A stretch of 34,333 nt of DNA from Lachnospiraceae bacterium UBA1201 (GTDB lineage Bacteria > Bacillota > Clostridia > Lachnospirales > Lachnospiraceae), in contig DBXX01000052.1 of NCBI GenBank assembly GCA_002309675.1, positions 1 to 34,333 on the forward strand, read 5' to 3'. This document shows, one piece after another, positions 15,101-23,298 of this stretch. Numbering within the stretch: the stretch's first letter is position 1; each line of letters opens with the position of its first letter. Both the position numbers and the translations under genes were made by a program. The notes beneath the pieces were generated by a model, which did not search any database, was not told the origin of the DNA, and saw only the letters and a list, made by a program, of their open reading frames with translations.

Positions 15101-16828
15101 GATGCTGGTCAGTTTCTCGATGCGGTACGGGATCGGTTTCTTCGGGTTTACGAACTCGGAGAAACGGTCAACGATCTCGTTATTACGCACCTTCACGGCG
15201 CCGATCTCGATGATATCGTTGTAGATCGGCGAGAAACCGGTCGTCTCGATATCGAAAACGATGAAGGTCGTGTCTGTAAGGCTCTGTCCCTGACTGTCAT
15301 TGACCGTGTGCTTAAAGTCATCGACGAGGTAGCCTTCCACGCCGTAGATGACCTTAAAATCGGAGCCCTTCTCAAGGGCATGCATGGCATCGGGAAATGC
15401 ATGCACGACGCCGTGGTCCGTGATTGCCAATGCAGAATGTCCCCATTTCACGGCCTGCTTCACGAGATCGCCGGCTTCGGAAACCGCATCCATCTCGCTC
15501 ATCTTTGTATGGCAATGCAGTTCGATACGCTTAACAGGCGCATCGTCGACACGCGTCGCTCGTTTATCTGCAGACTTTTTGATGGCACGCACGGACGCGA
15601 TCTCGTAGTCGTGATCGTAGCTGTCGTACTGGCAAATACCCCACAGTTCAATGAACATCTTATCCTTTAATAAGTTCTTGAACTCGGCCATATCTTCGGT
15701 CGCGATGAACATCTTGCAGCGGATGCTGTCGGTGAAATCGGTCACACAGAAAGTGACGATCGTTTTCGTTCCGTTGCTGACTTCCCGGGTTTCGATCCCG
15801 AAGACCTGTCCGTAGATAAATACCTCGCCTACATCCGAGTACAGGGTATTGATCGGCGTAAACGCATCCGGGGAACGAAAGGAAGGACCGAAAACGGCGT
15901 TCTCATCCGATGTATCGCGAAGTCCTTCATACCCGCGATAACGTCGCGGCTGCGAATTGAATTTTCCGTCCTTATCACCCTTACGGGCATTTCGGCTCCA
16001 ACGGCCGACCGTAGCCTTCGGTTCAGTTTGTGCAGGCATCTTCTCTTCGGTTTTCTTAGTTTCTGTCTTCTTTTCGTCTTTCGGCTTAGAAGGTTTCGCG
16101 GAAGGTTCCGCAGCCTTAACACTATCACGGGCAGTTTCCTTAACGTCAGGTGCTTTTTGAGTATCCGCATCCTGTGCCAAACCTTCGACCGCCGGCGTAT
16201 CGTTATCCTCCGAAGAAATGTACGGCATACCATCCGAATCATACGAGGGCAGATCGGAAACCGTTTCGTAGTCCAGGAACGCCTCTTCGTCTTTGCGGGA
16301 CGGCATGTTCACCGAACGAAGTTTTATCCGCTCGTCCGTGACCACGCGGACATCGACCTCCATGGTAAAACGTTCGAGAAAGATCTGCTGCAAACGTTTC
16401 CTGAAACATTCGATCTTTTTTTCGATCACTTCACTCTTGCACGTCGTGATCGTCAATATATTTCCTTCCGCTTTCCACTCGGCATTATTCAGGTGGACAG
16501 CCACGGAAGGCATGATGGAGAAGACTTCATCCATCAAACTGTCTTTATATATTTCCAGAAGATTCGCCAGGTTATACTGTGCGGACAGATTATACCGTTC
16601 GACAAAATGTACTTCTGTCTGATCTTCCAAAACCTGACGTTTGATCTCGCGCGCACAGTACAGGATGTCCGGGCGCAGGATCAGATTATCGCAATGCATG
16701 CGAATGATGAGGATCTGCGGCTCCTCCATCTTCATGTCCATCTGATCGATATACACCTCGGAAAATACATCCCGACATGCTTCTTTTAACATCAGTTTGT
16801 TAAATACTTCAAAAAACTTCTTACTCAT
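12170..16828 (-). CDS. polC: DNA polymerase III alpha subunit, PolC type
   Basis: PolC is the replicative polymerase of low-GC Gram-positives, with built-in proofreading. The 1552-aa protein shows an N-terminal domain (1-170), an OB-fold (~330-410), a split PHP domain starting at E-L-H-C-H-T-K-M (~434), a DEDDh 3'-5' exonuclease (F-D-I-E-T-T-G-F ~524, V-A-H-N-A-E-F-D-V, H-H-R-A-V-D-D-A-E-A ~662), and the polymerase core with V-G-S-R-G-S-V-G-S-S (~979), a four-cysteine zinc site (C-x-x-C ... C-x-x-C, ~1010-1050) and the catalytic P-D-I-D-L-N-F (~1069). It is about 115 residues longer than B. subtilis PolC. Most of the excess is a Lys/Glu/Pro/Ala-rich, probably disordered linker at about residues 205-275 between the N-terminal domain and the OB-fold. 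The ATG overlaps the ispG stop by eight bases, implying coupled translation. Confidence 0.98.
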   Translation of the reverse strand: MSKKFFEVFNKLMLKEACRDVFSEVYIDQMDMKMEEPQILIIRMHCDNLILRPDILYCAREIKRQVLEDQTEVHFVERYNLSAQYNLANLLEIYKDSLMDEVFSIMPSVAVHLNNAEWKAEGNILTITTCKSEVIEKKIECFRKRLQQIFLERFTMEVDVRVVTDERIKLRSVNMPSRKDEEAFLDYETVSDLPSYDSDGMPYISSEDNDTPAVEGLAQDADTQKAPDVKETARDSVKAAEPSAKPSKPKDEKKTETKKTEEKMPAQTEPKATVGRWSRNARKGDKDGKFNSQPRRYRGYEGLRDTSDENAVFGPSFRSPDAFTPINTLYSDVGEVFIYGQVFGIETREVSNGTKTIVTFCVTDFTDSIRCKMFIATEDMAEFKNLLKDKMFIELWGICQYDSYDHDYEIASVRAIKKSADKRATRVDDAPVKRIELHCHTKMSEMDAVSEAGDLVKQAVKWGHSALAITDHGVVHAFPDAMHALEKGSDFKVIYGVEGYLVDDFKHTVNDSQGQSLTDTTFIVFDIETTGFSPIYNDIIEIGAVKVRNNEIVDRFSEFVNPKKPIPYRIEKLTSINDAMVMDAPTIDVILPRFLEFVGDGVLVAHNAEFDVGFIKQKAKNLGMSFDGTWIDTIGMARSLLPHLSRYRLDTVCKELGVTNAHHHRAVDDAEATAEIFQKLCDMLADKNITNVDELEQNCKISEEAIRKLPMYHVVLLAQNETGRVNLYRMISFSHLKYFARKPRIPKSMLEQYREGILVGSACASGELFEALIRGESDNELGRIASFYDYLEIMPLGNNQFLIDDEDYDNINSKEDLMDLNRKVIELGEKMEKPVVATGDVHFLAPEDEIYRRIITFDKIEKEKPQPPLYFHTTAEMLEEFSYLGAEKAYEVVVTNTHKISDRIEKISPVRPDKCPPVIENSDTELRESCHAKAESIYGSPLPDIVRERLDKELNSIISNGYSVMYIIARKLVLKSNADGYLVGSRGSVGSSLAATMSGITEVNPLSPHYYCTQCHYSDFDSEDVKKYGGGLGCGCDMPDKICPKCGAKLKKDGFDIPFETFLGFEGNKEPDIDLNFSGEYQSKAHAYTEVIFGEGHTFRAGTIATVAEKTAYGYAKHYFDDHSESKRSCELDRISAGCVGIRRSTGQHPGGIIVLPHGEEIYSFTPVQHPANDMTTSIITTHFDYHSIDHNLLKLDILGHDDPTMIRFLEDVTGLSAKDFPLDSPEVMSLFQNTDALGVAPGSLLNCKLGCLGIPEFGTDFAMQMVIDAKPTCFADLIRLSGLSHGTDVWLGNAKTLIDEGTATIQTAICTRDDIMIYLISKGLEPNLAFIIMESVRKGKGLKPEWVETMTAHGVPDWYIWSCKKIKYMFPKAHAAAYVMMAWRIAYCKIFYPLAYYAAFFSIRAVGFSYEVMCMGYPKLKATLMEFWNRYTHNKNDLSVKEQDMLRDMRIVQEMYERGFDFMPIDLYRAKADRFQIIDGKLMPSFMSIDGMGQKAAESLEAAAKDGPFVSKDDLKDRAKLSKTLIDKMDELGLLGGIPDSAQFSLFDGFL

Positions 16829-17873
16829 TCAGTTTATCCAGTTCATCTTTTAACGCCGCCAGCAAATGATCCTCCGGTACCTTACGTAAGATCTCGCCTT
16901 TGCGGAACAAAAGGCCTACGCCGTCACCGCCCGCGATTCCGAGGTCTGCTTCCCTCGCCTCACCGGGGCCATTGACCACGCAGCCCATCACGGCAACTTT
17001 GATATTCAAGGGGTAATCTTCTACCAGACGTTCGACCTTCTCAGCCAGTCCGATCAGGTCGATCCTGGTCCGGCCGCAAGTCGGACAGGAAACCACTTCT
17101 ATCCCGTCGTTACGAAGTCCCAGCGTGCGCAGGATCAGTTTTGCGCTCTTGATCTCATATACAGGATCGCCGGTAAGTGAAACCCGGATGGTATCACCGA
17201 TGCCCTGACTCAGAATAAGCCCGAGGCCTAAGGCCGATTTGATATTTCCGGAAAATACGGTTCCGGCCTCGGTAATGCCTACATGTAACGGATGGAGTGT
17301 CTGATCTGCGATCAACTTATGCGCTTCCACGCACATCATGACATCCGAAGACTTGATACTGATGACCAGGTTGTCATACCCCATGTCTTCGATGCGATGT
17401 ACCTTCTCCAGCGCGCTTTCGACCAGCCCTTCTGCCGTAACGCCACCGTTTTTTTCGAGGATATCCTTCTCTAGGGAGCCGGAGTTCACGCCGACACGGA
17501 TGGGTATGTTTCTCTCACGTGCAGCCTTCACGACCTCCAGAAGCTTATCATCCCCGCCGATGTTTCCGGGATTAATACGTATTTTATCTGCCCCGTTTTC
17601 GATCGCACGGATCGCAAGCCGATGATCAAAATGAATATCGGCTACCAGGGGAATATGTATGCGGGGCTTGATCTTTGCGATGGCGTCGGCGCCTTCAGGC
17701 GTAGCCGCCGTACAGCGAATGATCTCGCATCCGGCTTTTTCTAACTGCAATATTTGGGAAACCGTTGCCTCCACGTCCTCGGTGCGGGTATTCGTCATCG
17801 ACTGGATTCGGATCGGATTTCCGCCTCCGATCACTACGTTTCCGATGGAAACGGTTTTCGTACGTTCTCTCAT
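16821..17873 (-). CDS. ispG: 4-hydroxy-3-methylbut-2-enyl diphosphate synthase (IspG/GcpE)
   Basis: IspG reduces methylerythritol cyclodiphosphate to HMBPP in the MEP isoprenoid pathway, using a [4Fe-4S] cluster. The 350-aa protein has an N-terminal TIM-barrel (I-G-G-G-N-P-I-R-I-Q-S-M-T-N-T-R; later V-A-D-I-H-F-D-H-R-L-A and R-I-N-P-G-N-I-G) and a C-terminal domain with cluster cysteines in S-C-P-T-C-G-R-T (~260) and M-G-C-V-V-N-G-P-G-E-A (~297). It is the two-domain form without the extra plant-type domain. With dxr in the same operon it places two MEP-pathway steps next to uppS, which consumes the products for the cell-wall lipid carrier. It starts after a GGGG-rich ribosome binding site, 23 bases downstream of rseP, and its 3' end overlaps the polC start. 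Confidence 0.97.
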   Translation of the reverse strand: MRERTKTVSIGNVVIGGGNPIRIQSMTNTRTEDVEATVSQILQLEKAGCEIIRCTAATPEGADAIAKIKPRIHIPLVADIHFDHRLAIRAIENGADKIRINPGNIGGDDKLLEVVKAARERNIPIRVGVNSGSLEKDILEKNGGVTAEGLVESALEKVHRIEDMGYDNLVISIKSSDVMMCVEAHKLIADQTLHPLHVGITEAGTVFSGNIKSALGLGLILSQGIGDTIRVSLTGDPVYEIKSAKLILRTLGLRNDGIEVVSCPTCGRTRIDLIGLAEKVERLVEDYPLNIKVAVMGCVVNGPGEAREADLGIAGGDGVGLLFRKGEILRKVPEDHLLAALKDELDKLNE

Positions 17874-17896
17874 ATTTCCCCACCCTTCTGACTGTA

Positions 17897-19054
17897 TCAG
17901 AAAAAGAACTTCCTTAAGTCGTTAAAGAATACAAAGATGACCAGGGCTACCAAAAGAAGAGCTCCGGCAAGCGTCACATACATCTCTTTTTCTTTCGAAA
18001 CGGGCTTGCGACGGATCGCTTCGATAAAACAAAACATTAATCTTCCGCCGTCGAGTGCGGGAATGGGAAGCAAGTTCATAATACCCAGGTTTACGGAGAA
18101 CAGAATGGCCAGATTGATAAAGTTCAATAATACGAGGCCGATACCGCCTGATTTAGTCTCCGTAACCGTATTGCCCATGATATCCACGATCCCGACAGGT
18201 CCGGACAGATCATTGACCGAGGCTTTACCGGTGAAAAGCATACCGAGACTCTTTATGGTCGCGCGAATCCAGTAGATCACTTCATGTCCGCTTAAACGAA
18301 TGATGCTCAGCGCCCCGACATTTTCCCTGCCCATGTACTGAATACCTATGAGCGGGCGGGGAACTGCAGGCTTTTCGGCATCCGCATCCTTCGAACCCTG
18401 CACGGTGTTTTTAGCTTCTTCGTCTGCCATCTCCTGTGTCTGGAGTTTCGGAATCAGTTCGACCGTATGTTTTTCACCGTCGCGTTCAAACACGACCGTA
18501 AGCGGTCCTTCTTTATAGTTGAACTGCATATATAACTGAAGGTCACGCTGGGTCAATATCCGATGACCATTGACCGAATAGATCACATCCCCAGTCTCAA
18601 TGCCTGCAGCCTGTGCGGGATAATCATCGATTGCCTTGCCGACACGCGGTGTATCCACGCCGGCAAATGCAAATAAAACGACCGCCAGAACGAATGCAAG
18701 CAGGAAATTGAAAAACGGACCTGCAAACAGTATCGCGATACGCGCCCATACCGATTTCTCGGAAAAGGATTTGCCTTCCTGCTCTTTCAGCAGATTCACA
18801 TATTCTTCATCTTCCTCGTTTACCAGCCCCAGGTCCGCGCCGAGCATCTGACATGCTCCGCCAAACAGGATCCAACGCAACGAGTACTTCGTACCATTGA
18901 TGGTTTTTGAAACAATAGTCGGGCCGAAACCGATGTTAAACTCGATAACATGTACACCATTCCGTTTCGCAACGATAAAGTGTCCGAATTCATGCACCGA
19001 TATCAAAAGGCCCAGAATAAAGATGGCCGCAATTAATCCGATAAATGTATCCAT
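17897..19054 (-). CDS. rseP: Site-2 protease RseP (RIP metalloprotease)
   Basis: RseP (RasP in Bacillus) is an intramembrane zinc protease that cuts membrane-spanning segments of anti-sigma factors, signal peptides and other small membrane proteins. The 385-aa product has the N-terminal H-E-F-G-H zinc motif at residues 21-25 in the first membrane segment, a conserved N-x-G-F-G-P region, a central PDZ-like domain (~120-210, with G-I-E-T-G-D-V-I-Y-S-V-N-G), a second zinc-ligand motif N-L-L-P-I-P-A-L-D-G-G-R (~325), and a final membrane segment. Within the PDZ-adjacent region (~205-235) there is an acidic, low-complexity stretch. The AGGAGT site before the ATG sits in the 12 bases after the dxr stop. 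It is part of the long housekeeping operon. Confidence 0.97.
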   Translation of the reverse strand: MDTFIGLIAAIFILGLLISVHEFGHFIVAKRNGVHVIEFNIGFGPTIVSKTINGTKYSLRWILFGGACQMLGADLGLVNEEDEEYVNLLKEQEGKSFSEKSVWARIAILFAGPFFNFLLAFVLAVVLFAFAGVDTPRVGKAIDDYPAQAAGIETGDVIYSVNGHRILTQRDLQLYMQFNYKEGPLTVVFERDGEKHTVELIPKLQTQEMADEEAKNTVQGSKDADAEKPAVPRPLIGIQYMGRENVGALSIIRLSGHEVIYWIRATIKSLGMLFTGKASVNDLSGPVGIVDIMGNTVTETKSGGIGLVLLNFINLAILFSVNLGIMNLLPIPALDGGRLMFCFIEAIRRKPVSKEKEMYVTLAGALLLVALVIFVFFNDLRKFFF

Positions 19055-19066
19055 GTTACTCCTTTT

Positions 19067-20221
19067 TTACACATGCAACGCACACAAGCGACGCGTCTCA
19101 CGTTCCGTCTCGAAGATATCGTCTAACGATGCATCTGCAATATACGGAACGGTGTCGACCGCTCTTGCGATCGTCTCGTAAATGTCTGTATAGCGGATCT
19201 TATTTGCCAGGAAATCCGCAACTGCGACTTCATTTGCCGCATTAAATACGGTGGGCGCATTGCCCCCCTTGCGTCCGATCTCGTACGCCAGTTTGAGAGC
19301 CGGGAAACGTTCAAACGAAGGAGCCTCAAAGGTGATCTGCTTAAGCTTCGTGAAGTCCAGATACTCTCCGTTTAACGGGCGGCGGTTCGGATAGGTAAGC
19401 GCATACAGGATGGGCAACCGCATGTCCGGCGTACCGAGCTGCGCGATCACTGCCCCGTCGTTGAATTCTACCATCGAATGGATGATACTCTGCGGCTGAA
19501 CGACGACTTCGATCTGATCATAAGTCGCGTCAAACAGCCAGTGCGCCTCCATGACCTCGAGGCCTTTATTTACCATGGTCGAGGAATCGATCGTGATCTT
19601 CGCTCCCATGGACCAATTGGGGTGTGCGAGCGCGTCGGCGACCGTGATGTGCTGCATCTGCTCCTTCGTATAGGTGCGGAACGGTCCGCCGGATGCAGTC
19701 AGAAGAATACGGCGCAACTGATCCTTCGACGGCTCCTTATGGAGGCACTGAAAGATCGCGCTGTGTTCACTGTCGACAGGCAATATGGAAACGCCCTCCT
19801 TCTGCGCCAGAGGCATGATGATGTGCCCGGCCGTAACGAGGGTCTCTTTATTTGCGAGGGCAATGTCTTTATGCGCGCGTATAGCGGCAACAGTCGGGCG
19901 TATGCCCATCATGCCTACGAACGCGGTCACGACTACATCGGTATGCGGAAGAACGGCGATCTCTACGAGACCCTCCATTCCGGCAACGACCTTACAGTCG
20001 GAAATGCCCGAAATCCGCGTTTTAAAGGCTTTAGCGGCGTTTTCGTCGTAGATGCCTACGATCTCAGGCTTAAACCGCAAAACCTGCTCCTCGAGCAGAT
20101 CCAGGCGATTTCCGGCCGCCGCGAGAGCCGTGATCTTCATATCGGATGCATTGTCCGCTACTACGGACAGTGTCTGGGTGCCGATGGATCCCGTGGATCC
20201 CAAAACGGCGATTCGTTTCAT
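19067..20221 (-). CDS. dxr: 1-deoxy-D-xylulose 5-phosphate reductoisomerase
   Basis: Dxr is the first committed enzyme of the MEP isoprenoid pathway; it uses NADPH and a divalent metal to make MEP. The 384-aa protein has the nucleotide motif G-S-T-G-S-I-G at the N-terminus, the metal-binding V-D-S-E-H-S-A near residue 150, and the catalytic lid and H-S-M-V-E-F-N-D-G-A motif in the C-terminal half. I chose the ATG at 20221, which has AAGGTG six bases before it; an in-frame GTG at 20230 lies within that site. The gene is between cdsA (25 bases upstream) and rseP, in an operon that also holds ispG and uppS. Confidence 0.97.
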   Translation of the reverse strand: MKRIAVLGSTGSIGTQTLSVVADNASDMKITALAAAGNRLDLLEEQVLRFKPEIVGIYDENAAKAFKTRISGISDCKVVAGMEGLVEIAVLPHTDVVVTAFVGMMGIRPTVAAIRAHKDIALANKETLVTAGHIIMPLAQKEGVSILPVDSEHSAIFQCLHKEPSKDQLRRILLTASGGPFRTYTKEQMQHITVADALAHPNWSMGAKITIDSSTMVNKGLEVMEAHWLFDATYDQIEVVVQPQSIIHSMVEFNDGAVIAQLGTPDMRLPILYALTYPNRRPLNGEYLDFTKLKQITFEAPSFERFPALKLAYEIGRKGGNAPTVFNAANEVAVADFLANKIRYTDIYETIARAVDTVPYIADASLDDIFETERETRRLCALHV

Positions 20222-20246
20222 ATCATTCACCTTCCGGAAAATGGAT

Positions 20247-21074
20247 TTAGCGTGCTATATACCTAAACAGCTCCGCTACATAAAAAGCAACAGGGGCGGC
20301 AAAAAGAATGGAATCAAAACGATCCAGAACTCCGCCGTGACCCGGGATCAGTTTCCCGTAGTCCTTGATATCGTGGTTACGCTTGATGGCCGACGCAGCC
20401 AGATCGCCGATCACAGAGATCGCTCCGCAGACGATACAAAGGATCATGCACATCAGCGCAGGGCTCGAACCGAGCACCGTCATCTTATCGGCAAAAATGA
20501 TGCCGTACACAAGTCCCAGAATACCGGCTCCGACCAGACCGCCGACAAAACCTTCGATGGATTTCTTGGGGCTGAGCACGGGGGCCATCTTATGGGTCTT
20601 CAGAAATCTCTTGCACAGCATTCCCGTACAGTACGCGCAGGTGTCGCTGCCCCAGGACGCAATGACGATCAGCCAGACTAAGAATTTACCGTCCGGCGCC
20701 ATCCGCAGCTGATAGATGTAAGAAAGCAAAAGTGCTACGTAAATAAACGCGGTAAATGCAGCAAATGTCGCCTCGCTGTTGAACTTCGGGTAAGTCAGCA
20801 CATAGACCGACATCAGGAGCAAAAAGAAGGTCACGATCATAAAGACCAGAAGATCCATGCGCTCCAGATACAAAAGGACATACAGTCCCGCTGTCGCCGC
20901 ATAGGCAAACAGTCCCGGAAGTTTCTTCTCGAGTTTAAAGACACGTAGGAACTCAAACACGCCGATCAGAGACAACAGGAAAGTCGTGACCAAAAGCACT
21001 TCATTTCCGGTGATAATGGTCACCAGCATCAATATAACGAGAACGATACCGCTCAGTAATCTTTGGATAAACAC
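20247..21074 (-). CDS. cdsA: Phosphatidate cytidylyltransferase
   Basis: CdsA makes CDP-diacylglycerol from phosphatidate and CTP, the precursor of all membrane phospholipids. The 275-aa protein is very hydrophobic with about eight membrane segments, and it carries the C-terminal family signature running from about residue 215 (S-A-I-K-R-N-H-D-I-K-D-Y-G-K, then P-G-H-G-G-V-L-D-R-F-D). The start is taken as GTG at 21074, 18 bases after the uppS stop; the ribosome binding site there is weak (a GGGG about nine bases away), so the precise start is less sure than the gene. Confidence 0.95.
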   Translation of the reverse strand: MFIQRLLSGIVLVILMLVTIITGNEVLLVTTFLLSLIGVFEFLRVFKLEKKLPGLFAYAATAGLYVLLYLERMDLLVFMIVTFFLLLMSVYVLTYPKFNSEATFAAFTAFIYVALLLSYIYQLRMAPDGKFLVWLIVIASWGSDTCAYCTGMLCKRFLKTHKMAPVLSPKKSIEGFVGGLVGAGILGLVYGIIFADKMTVLGSSPALMCMILCIVCGAISVIGDLAASAIKRNHDIKDYGKLIPGHGGVLDRFDSILFAAPVAFYVAELFRYIAR

Positions 21075-21092
21075 CTTAGCATACCCCTAATT

Positions 21093-21839
21093 TTATTTCT
21101 TAGACAAGCCGCCAAACCGACGGTCACGCGTGTTGTAGTAACGAACCGCTTCGATCAGATCCTCTTTCGAGAAATCCGGCCACAGAACGTCGGTAAAATA
21201 CAGTTCCGCATAAGCAGACTGCCAGATCAGGTAGTTTGAGAGGCGTTGCTCGCCGCTCGTGCGGATCAGAAGATCCGGATCCGGGATCAGCTTCGTATCG
21301 AGATGCTCCGCGATCGTCTGTTCGGTAACGGGCTGTGTGAGAACCCCGTCCTTCGCTTCCTGCACGATCTTATTCACGGCACGCGTGATCTCATCTCGTC
21401 CGCCGTAATTGATCGCGATGGTGAATGTGATCTTCGCGTTCTGCTTCGTCTTATCTTCGAGTTCATTGATCCCGTCAATGATGTCCTGAGGAAAGCGCGA
21501 ACGCTCACCGATCATCAAAACGCGGGCATCGTTTTCCAGGGCGGTCTTCAAAAGGCGCTTCATGTATTTGCGGAACAAATTCATCAGGCCGGTGACTTCT
21601 TCTTCCGGACGCTTCCAGTTCTCCGTGGAAAATCCGTACACAGTCAGGTATTTGATGCCAAGATCCGCCGCATGAAATACGGTCTTTTCAACCGTCGCAA
21701 AGCCCTGGGCATGTCCCAGATTTCGCGGCAGTCCGCGCTTCTTCGCCCAGCGCCCGTTACCGTCCAGGATGATGGCAACGTGCTGCGGGATCGTCAGATT
21801 TTCGAGCGAAAGATCGGTTTTTTTCTTTCTCTTGAACAT
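21093..21839 (-). CDS. uppS: Undecaprenyl diphosphate synthase (isoprenyl transferase)
   Basis: UppS condenses isopentenyl diphosphates onto farnesyl diphosphate in cis, giving the C55 lipid carrier for peptidoglycan and other wall polymers. The 248-aa protein has the opening motif I-L-D-G-N-G-R-W-A-K-K-R (catalytic Asp26), the H-A-Q-G substrate motif, and R-T-S-G-E-Q-R-L-S-N-Y-L-I-W-Q-S-A-Y-A-E in the C-terminal third. Length is normal. The GGGAG site lies six bases before the ATG. Two hairpins lie in the 101-base gap after frr, so its expression may differ from that of pyrH-frr. Confidence 0.97.
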   Translation of the reverse strand: MFKRKKKTDLSLENLTIPQHVAIILDGNGRWAKKRGLPRNLGHAQGFATVEKTVFHAADLGIKYLTVYGFSTENWKRPEEEVTGLMNLFRKYMKRLLKTALENDARVLMIGERSRFPQDIIDGINELEDKTKQNAKITFTIAINYGGRDEITRAVNKIVQEAKDGVLTQPVTEQTIAEHLDTKLIPDPDLLIRTSGEQRLSNYLIWQSAYAELYFTDVLWPDFSKEDLIEAVRYYNTRDRRFGGLSKK

Positions 21840-21877
21840 AATTGCTCCCTTATACTCATCATTTCAAAAATCGAAAG

Positions 21878-21910
21878 CAGCCTTGCGGCAAATAATGCGT
21901 GGCAAGGCTG
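21878..21910 (-). terminator. Hairpin between frr and uppS (possible partial terminator)
   Basis: CAGCCTTGC and GCAAGGCTG pair perfectly over nine bases with a 15-base loop. On the transcribed (minus) strand the stem is followed by CTTTCGATTTTTG, an interrupted U-run, so it may be a partial terminator or attenuator, or a processing site that adjusts the level of uppS and later genes. The gap holds no gene. Confidence 0.55.
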
Positions 21911-21918
21911 TTTTGAGG

Positions 21919-21932
21919 GGCTTCGCAAAGCC
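21919..21932. other. Small hairpin just after the frr stop
   Basis: GGCTT-CGCA-AAGCC is a five-base stem with a four-base loop, nine bases beyond the frr stop codon and next to the larger hairpin. It has no U-tract of its own. Confidence 0.3.
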
Positions 21933-21940
21933 GTTGGGGA

Positions 21941-22501
21941 TCAAACTGTCATGATCTCCTTCGTCTTAGCTTCCGCCATCTTATCGATCTTATCGATGTA
22001 TTTATCGGTCAATTTCTGAACTTCTTCTTCGGAATCCTTAAGCTCATCTTCGGTGATCTCGGAATTCTTCTGCATCTTCTTAAATGCTTCGTTCGCGTCG
22101 CGGCGGATGTTACGGATAGCTACTTTCGCATTTTCCGCTTTTTTCTTAACATCCTTAGCAAGATCCTTACGGCGCTCCTCTGTCAGTTCCGGGAACACCA
22201 GGCGGATCACACGGCCGTCATTGCTCGGCGTGATACCGATATCGGAGATCATGATCTGCTTCTCGATGTCCTTTATCAGGCTCTTCTCCCACGGCTGAAT
22301 CTGGATCACACGCGGCTCCGGTACAGAGACGTTCGCCACTTGCTGGATGGTGCTGGAAACACCGTAATAATCCACGCGCAGGCGGTTTAAGATCGCAGGG
22401 TTCGCACGTCCTGCACGAATGCCCTGATACTCTTCATTCAAAGCATCACAGGATTTCTCCATTTTCTCTTCATATGAGAACAACTCTTCATCCATATCCA
22501 T
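21941..22501 (-). CDS. frr: Ribosome recycling factor
   Basis: RRF works with EF-G to split the post-termination ribosome. The 186-aa protein has the typical R-A-G-R-A-N-P-A-I-L-N-R-L-R-V-D-Y-Y-G start, the domain II region with V-S-V-P-E-P-R-V-I-Q-I-Q-P-W-E-K-S, the G-I-T-P-S-N-D-G-R-V-I-R-L turn, and a long C-terminal helix with many Lys and Glu residues. Length is normal. The ATG at 22501 has a GGAGGAA site about nine bases upstream and starts 20 bases after pyrH. A second ATG six bases downstream is possible. Confidence 0.98.
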   Translation of the reverse strand: MDMDEELFSYEEKMEKSCDALNEEYQGIRAGRANPAILNRLRVDYYGVSSTIQQVANVSVPEPRVIQIQPWEKSLIKDIEKQIMISDIGITPSNDGRVIRLVFPELTEERRKDLAKDVKKKAENAKVAIRNIRRDANEAFKKMQKNSEITEDELKDSEEEVQKLTDKYIDKIDKMAEAKTKEIMTV

Positions 22502-22521
22502 ACTGCAATTCCTCCATTCCT

Positions 22522-23223
22522 TTATGCTGTAACGATAGTACCGTTAATATTTCCTAGCATCGCGTTGGCAATGCTGTTTTCCTCTTTCAGTGAAAAGATC
22601 GCGAGCGGGATCTTATTCTCCAGGCACATGATCGATGCCGTCAGATCGATCACTCCGAGCCGTCTCTCTACGACATCGGACAATGTGAGTGTATCGAACT
22701 TCTTCGCGTTCGGGTTGATCATCGGATCCGAGTCATATACGCCGTCGATGTTCTTCGCTAAGAGGATGCAGTCCGCTTCCATCTCGATCGCGCGAAGGGC
22801 GATGCCTGTATCTGTCGAGAAGTACGGATGTCCCGTACCGCCCGCGAAGAAACAAACCTCTCCGGCCTCAAAAGCCGCCTCTGCCGCATCCTTGGAAAAC
22901 AGAGTCGTCATCGTGCCGCAAGCAAACGGTGTGAAGATACGTGTCTTCAGGCCTACGCCGCGGAAGATCTCGGATACATAGATAGCGTTCATGATCGTTG
23001 CAAGCATACCGATCTGGTCGGATTTCGTCCGTTCGATCTCGTTTCCGGTGCGTCCGCGCCAGAAATTTCCTCCTCCGATGACTATACCGAGGCGGATGTC
23101 CTCTTCTTCGTCGATCGCCGTGCGCACCTGCAGTGCGACATTCCGGCAAATATCCTCGTCAAATCCGGTTTTCTTATCTCCCGCAAGGGCTTCCCCGCTC
23201 AGTTTCAAAAAGATACGTTTCAT
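22522..23223 (-). CDS. pyrH: UMP kinase
   Basis: PyrH phosphorylates UMP to UDP. The 233-aa protein of the amino acid kinase fold has K-L-S-G-E-A-L-A-G, V-I-G-G-G-N-F-W-R-G-R, A-G-G-T-G-H-P-Y-F-S-T-D-T and a final region with N-I-D-G-V-Y-D-S-D-P. It is the first gene of the operon, with GGAG seven bases before the ATG and a promoter at 23299-23327. In many Firmicutes pyrH follows rpsB-tsf; here the peptide-transporter operon lies there instead. Confidence 0.98.
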   Translation of the reverse strand: MKRIFLKLSGEALAGDKKTGFDEDICRNVALQVRTAIDEEEDIRLGIVIGGGNFWRGRTGNEIERTKSDQIGMLATIMNAIYVSEIFRGVGLKTRIFTPFACGTMTTLFSKDAAEAAFEAGEVCFFAGGTGHPYFSTDTGIALRAIEMEADCILLAKNIDGVYDSDPMINPNAKKFDTLTLSDVVERRLGVIDLTASIMCLENKIPLAIFSLKEENSIANAMLGNINGTIVTA

Positions 23224-23298
23224 TGGATCTCCTCTTTCTTCTCAATGTGCAGGTCACTTGTTTTCCCGCGTTTTCGGAGTTGGTTTACTCCACCTTAT

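Noticed and set aside
14690..15670. 326-codon + strand open frame inside polC
   Set aside because: It is antisense to a certain gene, has no ribosome binding site and encodes an Arg/His/Asp-rich sequence typical of reverse-strand shadows. The same holds for the long + strand frames at 25073-26104, 26130-27149 and 19478-20266.
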